A DNA stretch of 64,000 nucleotides from the NCBI RefSeq assembly GCF_019097595.1, contig NC_080717.1, positions 17,940,336 through 18,004,335 of the forward strand. Reading direction: 5' to 3'. This stretch comes from Hemibagrus wyckioides (taxonomy: Eukaryota > Chordata > Actinopteri > Siluriformes > Bagridae). Both the position numbers and the translations under genes were made by a program. Positions 13,232 through 64,000 of this stretch are shown piece by piece (the first letter of the stretch is position 1; each line of letters opens with the position of its first letter). Below the pieces are notes generated by a model. It saw only the letters and a list, made by a program, of their open reading frames with translations, had not been told where the DNA came from and made no database searches.

Positions 13232-14057
13232 GGAGTGGTGCTCCTATCATGTTTACACCTCTTCCCTGCATGAAACGTTTGTTAATAATATAATATAATA
13301 TAATAAACATAATAAGTTAAAAAAAAAAAGTACTTGCACGGTATGTATTGTAAACAGCATGAATGTAATGCTAATATTTCATTTATCACAATTCTGGTTG
13401 AAATAAATTAAAAGTCAGCATTTAGTGTTGTGTTCTTAATTTACTGTAATAAATTTAAATGAACAATACATATATATACGTATATAAAAATGTTACATTC
13501 ACAGCAAAGGATGAGACTTGAATTGTAGATGGCAATATGATTTCTTTTCTTTTTCTGGTTACGTTTTACCTGTTCCTCACATGACCTCTTAATCATCATG
13601 GTAACGGTCTACAAGCACCATTACAAACAAACAGGTAAAAGAATACAGCTGTGATAATAAATGCTCAAAATAAATGAAGTATATCATAAAGAGTACACTA
13701 CAATATGCTAGAGTAGATCACAGAAAAAGGTCAAAGTCTGATTCCAGGAGAATCCACAAACATTCACAGAACTCACATCAAAATAGAAACACAGTAAACC
13801 CAGTGCGAACAGCCATGTTTCAGGGGGAAAAAAAAACAAAACAAAACATACAGGGCATATAATTTTATGCAGAAGTACATATTTACATTTTGAAAAGCGC
13901 AGCAGAAAAACGGTAGAAAAGAGAGAAAAGAGGAGACACAATCAACAGTCCACGGCTCTGTGGCTGGATATCGAGACACCGCTTACATGAGTGAATGAGT
14001 GTATTAAGTCCCTGGACGCTTTTTGGCTTTTCTCTTTAGTCCTGGATCTAAAGAGCA

Positions 14058-58913
<44,856 letters not shown>

Positions 58914-59221
58914 ATCTTCACACCTTACACAGAAAACCAGTTGAATGCAAAATACAAACAAAGATACAGAAAACAAAAGACAAAAAGAGGCAATGCTTAG
59001 CAAATAAAAGCGCGCTGTCGTGATATAGACTAGGCATAACGCGTGCACTGCGATTGCACCCTTGAAGAACTTACTATTCTGTAACCCATTTACATGCAAT
59101 GCATTTATAATAAATAAATAAATCAATTACTAAGGTAACAAAAGGATTCGCTTGGTATTCAGTTAGACGTAAACATCTCTGCGCTGAATAATAAGAATAA
59201 GAATAGGAGTATTATTATTAT

Positions 59222-59256
<35 letters not shown>

Positions 59257-59334
59257 CATTTCCACGCCCTACATCAGTTCTAACTAACGGTAAATACTCC
59301 GGCACGAGATCAAGTTGAACCAACAGCCGTTATT

Positions 59335-59398
59335 CACGTGCGCTTCAGGTGCTAGCAGCTGTTTAGTTGTTGACTGGCGTCTATCAATTATACACGTG
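59335..59398. promoter_or_regulatory. E-box cluster
   Basis: CACGTG at 59335-59340 and 59393-59398, with CAGGTG at 59346-59351 and CAGCTG at 59357-59362 between them: four CANNTG sites in 64 bp, roughly 420-490 bp upstream of the start codon. Function is inferred only from clustering. Confidence 0.4.
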
Positions 59399-59624
59399 AA
59401 TGCAAAAGCATTTAAATCCCCAAAAAAACCTTTCTAAGACGTATCACATTTGTTTCTGTTTGCTTGTTTGTTTGTTTGTTTTTTCAAAACACCCACCTGA
59501 TACGCCTGAGGTCTGTCCTTTCAGTGCTCACGAGAACAAGATGTTTTGTAACACTGAATATCTCTATGGAGGCTTGAGAACGTTAAAGTTCCGTCAGGCT
59601 GCCACGGCTCGGGTGTATTCACAC

Positions 59625-59657
59625 TGTGTGTGTGCGCGCGCGCGCGCGCGTGTGTGT
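59625..59657 (+). repeat. (TG)n(CG)n(TG)n alternating purine-pyrimidine tract
   Basis: Strict alternation for 33 bp with about eight central CG units, about 0.7 kb upstream of the gabra2 start codon. The composition is the best-known Z-DNA-forming type. Confidence 0.9.
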
Positions 59658-60219
59658 ATATAAAAACCGGTTGGAGCGCGCGCGTGGCACAAGAACGTGC
59701 GTTAATAAATTCCCTTCAGCGAGACGTTCCGCACAAGCTTAAAGGCGAGTTTGAAAAGAGCCTCGTTTAATTCACGAAATCCGTGGCGCGACTGATGTCG
59801 GAACACAGTACCACATAATGATCACTTTCAATGATTTTCTCTTGATTTTTTTTTTCTCGTAGGAGAAACTACACCGAGAAAGCCAAATGGAGCACAACTG
59901 GGTCCTAAAGAGAGTTGATTTCAGTACATGATGCACACACACACACACACACACACACACAGGGTTAGTACTAGAGTAGCCTATGTAGGAGTGTACATCT
60001 CATTCTTCTTAGTAGCCCCAACTTTTTTTCATAATTTGAGGTAGGCCTCCAACTGATCCACAAATTTTGTATATGATGTAGAATTGATAATAATCAATTT
60101 TAGGTTTCTCCCTTGATTCATTTCAGTCATTGCTTTTTAAATTTGATGCAAATTGTTTGATTCTTACACCTCTAATACTATATGTTTTCGCTTTCCATAA
60201 TAACCTAGTCTTAAACATA

Positions 60220-60671
60220 CATTCTATAGCCAAATGTATGTGGGCATCTGACCATCACACCCATATGTGCTTGTTGAACATCCCATTCAAAAACTACATC
60301 AATCTGGAGTCTGTCCCCTTAGCTGTTAATAACCTCCACTCTACTGGGAAGTCTTTCCACTAGATTTTAGAACACGCCTGTGGGGATTTGCATTCATTGA
60401 TCCACAAAAGCATTAGTAAGGTCAGGCACCCATGTTGTTTAAGAAGGCCTAGCAAGTAATCTGCCTTCCAACTCATCCCACTGGTGTTCACACCATCCTT
60501 GGCAAACCATGTCGTGCTCTGTGCACAGGGGCAGCATTGTGCTGAAATATGTTTTAGATAGTCTGTTTAGTGCCAGACAAGGGGAATTATATTTTATAAA
60601 TTGCAAAAACATTCTAACCTGATTCCAACAGTTTGAGGAGGGCACACATGTGGGTTTAATGGCCAGGTGTC
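60220..60671 (-). mobile_element. Degenerate Tc1-like element fragment
   Basis: It begins CATTCTATAGCCAAATGTAT, a recognisable Tc1-type end preceded by TA, and stops inside the other end at a remnant GGCCAGGTGTC. Internally the minus strand keeps a decayed catalytic-core stretch (FQHNAAPVHRARHG, where intact copies have FQHD). Stops and deletions make it a fossil. It is a different family from the elements at 1091 and 61665. Confidence 0.75.
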
Positions 60672-61664
60672 AATAATATAAAGAGAATGTTGCTGCATGC
60701 TGAACCAAAACGAAACCAAAATCTAACTAGCACAGCTGTGTGTAACATTGCATAGGTTAAATAGGTAATTGTTTTGTTTAGTTGGCCAGCAACGCCATGT
60801 TCTTTTGTGCTTTTGATAGCTGTGGTGTATAATAAAGTTAAAAACATGCTAGAAGTGGCAGCAGAGGTAGCAGTGTAACATATTTACAGCAGTAATGGAT
60901 TACATAGCCAAAGGGTTTTTAAGTGCAGTCTGCGCCCCCTGCCCAGTGAAATAGAGGCGGCTGTAGTATGATTTAATGGAGAGATGGAGGGAGGGAAATG
61001 TGAAATCCAATCTTCATTTCGGGGGAGTCACAGACAGACATAAAAGGGATGAGAACCACTGGAGTAAGGAGCTTGATCGAGTAAAAAAAAATATGAAAAG
61101 GCAGAGAGTAATAGATGCAAATGCATTTTAATCTGTATATTGAAAAGGTCAACAGTGAGGTAATAGTGTGATCATACAGTGTGACTAACTTTGAAACCAT
61201 GAAAATTTAGACACTCTTCTAAGTATCATACCATTTATATTTGATACCAATTCTAGGTATAATCTGGGGCATATCCAGAAAAACAGGAAAAGATCAGGCA
61301 AGTCAATACGGAAACCAAATCCTGAAAGCAAAAAACAGAGAAACAACACATGATCTTTACTTTACATTGGATGATTTGAGACTCTGGTGTGATTGTGTTT
61401 GATGATTAAAACTCTGTGAAAATGATAGAATTCTTGGAAAGTCTTTTGGAAAGTGTACTCCAGGGTGGCTGTGTTTGTAGGCTGCAGTGTTCTGGGAAAC
61501 AGAGTTCTCTGGGGATGTGGGACCTGACAGCATTTAACATTAAACAGTAAATTGTATGATGAATAATATACTCCTGTAAGGAAATGGGGAGAAACTCTCA
61601 ACTTGTTTAGATTACAATAAAGAGCGAATATTCTAATCAAATAAATGTTACAGTGTTGAAAATA

Positions 61665-62209
61665 CACTGACCAGGCATAACATTATGACCACCTGGGCAC
61701 CCTGACTGTTCTGTGGCTATGCAGCCCCACACGCAACAAACTATGATGCACTTTGTATTCTGACACCTTTCTATCAGAACCAGCATTAACTTCTTCAGCA
61801 ATATCAGCAACAGTAGCTCGTCTGTTGGATCGGATCACACAGGCCAGCCTTCTCTCCCCACGTGCATCAACGAGTCTTGGCTGCCATGACCCTGTCGCCG
61901 GTTCACCACTGTTCTTTTCTTGGACCACTTTTGATAGATACTGACCACTGCAGACCGGGAACACCCCACAAGAGCTGCAGTTTTGGAGATGATCTGATCC
62001 AGTTGTCTAGTCATCACAATTTGGCCCTTGTCAAACTCTTTCAAATCCTTACGCTGGCCATTTTTCCTGCTTCTAACACATCAACTTTGAGGACAAAATG
62101 TTCACTTGCTGCCTAATATATCCCACCCACTAACAGGTGCCATGATGAGGAGATAATCAGTGTTATTTACTTCACCTGCCAGTGTTCATAATGATATGCC
62201 TGATCGGTG
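61665..62209 (-). mobile_element. Internally deleted Tc1-like element, 545 bp
   Basis: The left end CACTGACCAGGCATAACATT and the right end, complement of CACCGATCAGGCATATCATT, form TIRs flanked by TA (61663-61664 and 62210-62211). The minus strand retains a transposase N-terminal helix-turn-helix ([30 protein letters not shown]) and the following second HTH region (RATVADIAEEVN) after a frameshift. The catalytic DDE domain is gone. It is a non-autonomous derivative about 3 kb upstream of gabra2. Confidence 0.88.
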
Positions 62210-62211
62210 TA

Positions 62212-64000
62212 TATCATGTACATTGTCAGTACAAATAAATGTAATATAATATAATATAAAGTCAGTTTCTATACTAGCTACAAAAATATTTGGCTATAGA
62301 CTTTTTAAATAGTTTATTTGCTATGGACATTCCTGTTGGTCAGGATTCACAAGTTACACATATATGTTATTCTATACACTCTGTATACAGCCACTATGCA
62401 GATTAAATTTAAACCTGTTTGAACTGTTGTGCAAAATATTCCTAAGGCTGTACATATCAGGGAATTGTGCATCTGCTAATGTTTATGTTTCTAAATTTAT
62501 GTTTCCATCCCACTGGATTTTACAGCATTACTGAATGTCATCACTGCTGTAAATGTCAGCGAATTTCAGCAAATTTTTATTCAAAGTTAGTGTGTTTTAT
62601 TGCCTGATTAGCGAGTAAGAGTTAAAAACTGTGGAAAATGTGAGGTGTGAGGAAAGTGAAAAATAAAGAGGTTGTGTGAAATAGACTGATATTATTTGGG
62701 CTCACATTGATCACCCTCTGTGTCTTATTTCTGCACAAGCTGTTAAATTTTATGTGTTTCTGTACCTGCCCTTTCGTTTTGTCATCGCCGAGAAGCTTGG
62801 CAAATAAATAATCCAGCACACAATCCAGAGCCAGAATGCATAATCAAATACATGCGACAAATACTTAACAAAATCAAGACAACTCCATTTGCCAAGACCA
62901 TAGACAACAAAGTTTTGTAAAAAGCATATTGACGGAGCTAACAATACTGTTCCATACACCTCTAGTGAAGCAATAACAATCCATGAGCAGAATAGCAAAC
63001 AGGCTTCTTCACAGGCGTCGGCAGGCCAAGCTTTTGTGTGGCACTGAGCCCAGCAAGTGTGCTCATTTAAATAAAGACGTACTGTAAATCACATTTAATT
63101 CACTGGTCAGGTTCCAGTGTCTAACAACTAATTGTGCCCCTTTCCTCTGTGATCCTCAGTTTCAATATTTAAGCCATAGTAGCACTGTGGAGGAAGAGTA
63201 GGCTGCAAGAATATATATCAGCACATGGCAGGCAAAGCAAACATCAGCAACTCTATGCACTGGTGTTACGCTGTGTTTCAAGTTGATAATTATAGCTGTG
63301 CTGTGATCTGTTTAGTTTCTCATGATTTTCTGTATTTAGTGTATGAATAACATTCTCTTGAAAGGACACACATATAATACACAAATGCCTCTGTTATGCA
63401 CAGACACATAATCTCATACACAAAAGCACACAAACACAAGCTGGAGGTTATTTCTGTGGTCTCTATATTTATGTCTTTTCATTCTTTTTTGACAGTTATG
63501 TCCCTTTTGTGTTCAGCAGCACATAATAGCACATAAACAGACATTTCTTCTTTCCATAACCCTTTTATAGAATTTAGCTTATGCTCATGATATGTACTGT
63601 ATAATCATTTAATCATCATTTCCTCCTTTATGTTTTACGAAGACGAAACACACAACTGGTATGACACATAACATATAAAGGAATAAAAAAATACAAATAT
63701 AAACTGCTTTGAAATGTACTTAGATATGCACCACATAAATGACATCATTGTAGATTGCAGATTCATGATAAGATATTAATTGCAAAACGTTTTTTTATTA
63801 GTCTCATGTAAAAATATGTATTGTTCTCTCAAGGGATTAAAAACAAGGGAGGCCAGGGATCTTCAAAGAACTTAATATTGTTTTTTGTTGTGATTTTTTT
63901 ATTCTGAGCCCTTGTTTTTTCTTTTAGATTTGTTCATAATAACAAACGATCTGAAATGAAAATACCTTTAGTCCCATCAGTTGAATGAGATAGCTAGACA
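62212..64000. other. No feature seen
   Basis: Upstream flank of gabra2. No exon, repeat family or RNA gene is recognised. A hydrophobic open frame at 62750-62998 (minus) has no known domain. Confidence 0.55.

Larger units (their letters stand above)
11970..14057 (-). other. gabra2: Probable gabra2 3' UTR and downstream flank
   Basis: No coding sequence is visible. The gene's 3' UTR must begin here. The nearest AATAAA in the gene's sense that I found lies at minus-strand 12417-12412, which would give a UTR of about 1.65 kb. The interval contains an (AT)n tract at 13149-13228, (AAAT)n-like runs near 13010-13145 and AGAC repeats near 12580-12625. The transcript end is inferred, not observed. 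Confidence 0.4.
58914..60219 (-). promoter_or_regulatory. Presumptive promoter and 5' region of gabra2
   Basis: This is the first 1.3 kb upstream of the start codon. It is the only part of the window with repeated CpG-rich patches (around 58630-58670 and 59580-59720). It contains a (TAA)n run at about 59226-59253, two CACGTG E-boxes (59335-59340, 59393-59398), an alternating TG/CG tract (59625-59657), a TATA-like TATATAAAAA on the plus strand (59657-59666) and (CA)n at 59936-59960. The start site and any non-coding exon are not determinable by eye. Confidence 0.4.

Noticed and set aside
62750..62998. An 82-codon hydrophobic minus-strand frame that might be a membrane protein exon
   Set aside because: Hydrophobicity follows from AT-rich codons; no known channel or transporter motif and no neighbouring exon.

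Overview
The window is vertebrate, almost certainly teleost, genomic DNA. It is AT-rich and mostly non-coding, full of microsatellites and dense in Tc1/mariner elements, tRNA-derived SINEs with (GGAT)n tails, small inverted-repeat elements and degraded LINE pieces. The repeat mix fits an otophysan such as a catfish, but that is inference. No prokaryotic or viral gene organisation is present.

One host gene is well supported: a GABA-A receptor alpha subunit on the minus strand, from the start codon at 58913 to the stop at 14058. I joined nine coding exons (71, 116, 68, 221, 83, 144, 153, 203 and 309 nt). Every intron is GT-AG and every phase agrees, giving a 455-residue protein with signal peptide, Cys-loop, four membrane segments and the benzodiazepine-site histidine. 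The M3-M4 loop identifies it as alpha-2 (gabra2). Its product would assemble with beta and gamma subunits into a GABA-gated chloride channel.

Layout: 1-14057 is the 3' flank. It contains minus-strand SINE copies, a 1248-bp Tc1-type transposon with one in-frame nonsense codon in its transposase (1091-2338), a hairpin element beside a Tc1 fragment cut off at a (TATC)n array (9003-9620), and a probable 3' UTR rich in (AT)n. 14058-58913 is the gene; its introns carry a possible solo LTR, SINEs, inverted-repeat elements, an L1-like ORF2 fossil on the opposite strand split by another element (29930-31870), another reverse-transcriptase relic (24445-24985), and several repeat-poor blocks that look like conserved non-coding DNA. 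58914-60219 is the presumptive promoter and 5' region, with an alternating (TG)(CG)(TG) tract, a cluster of E-boxes and a plus-strand TATA-like motif. 60220-64000 is upstream flank with two internally deleted Tc1 relatives.

I found no clearly new biological system. The observations most worth checking are unusual residues at normally conserved sites of the receptor (Phe177 in the Cys-loop, His44 near the N-terminal helix), the near-intact Tc1 copy, and the nested or paired transposon fossils.
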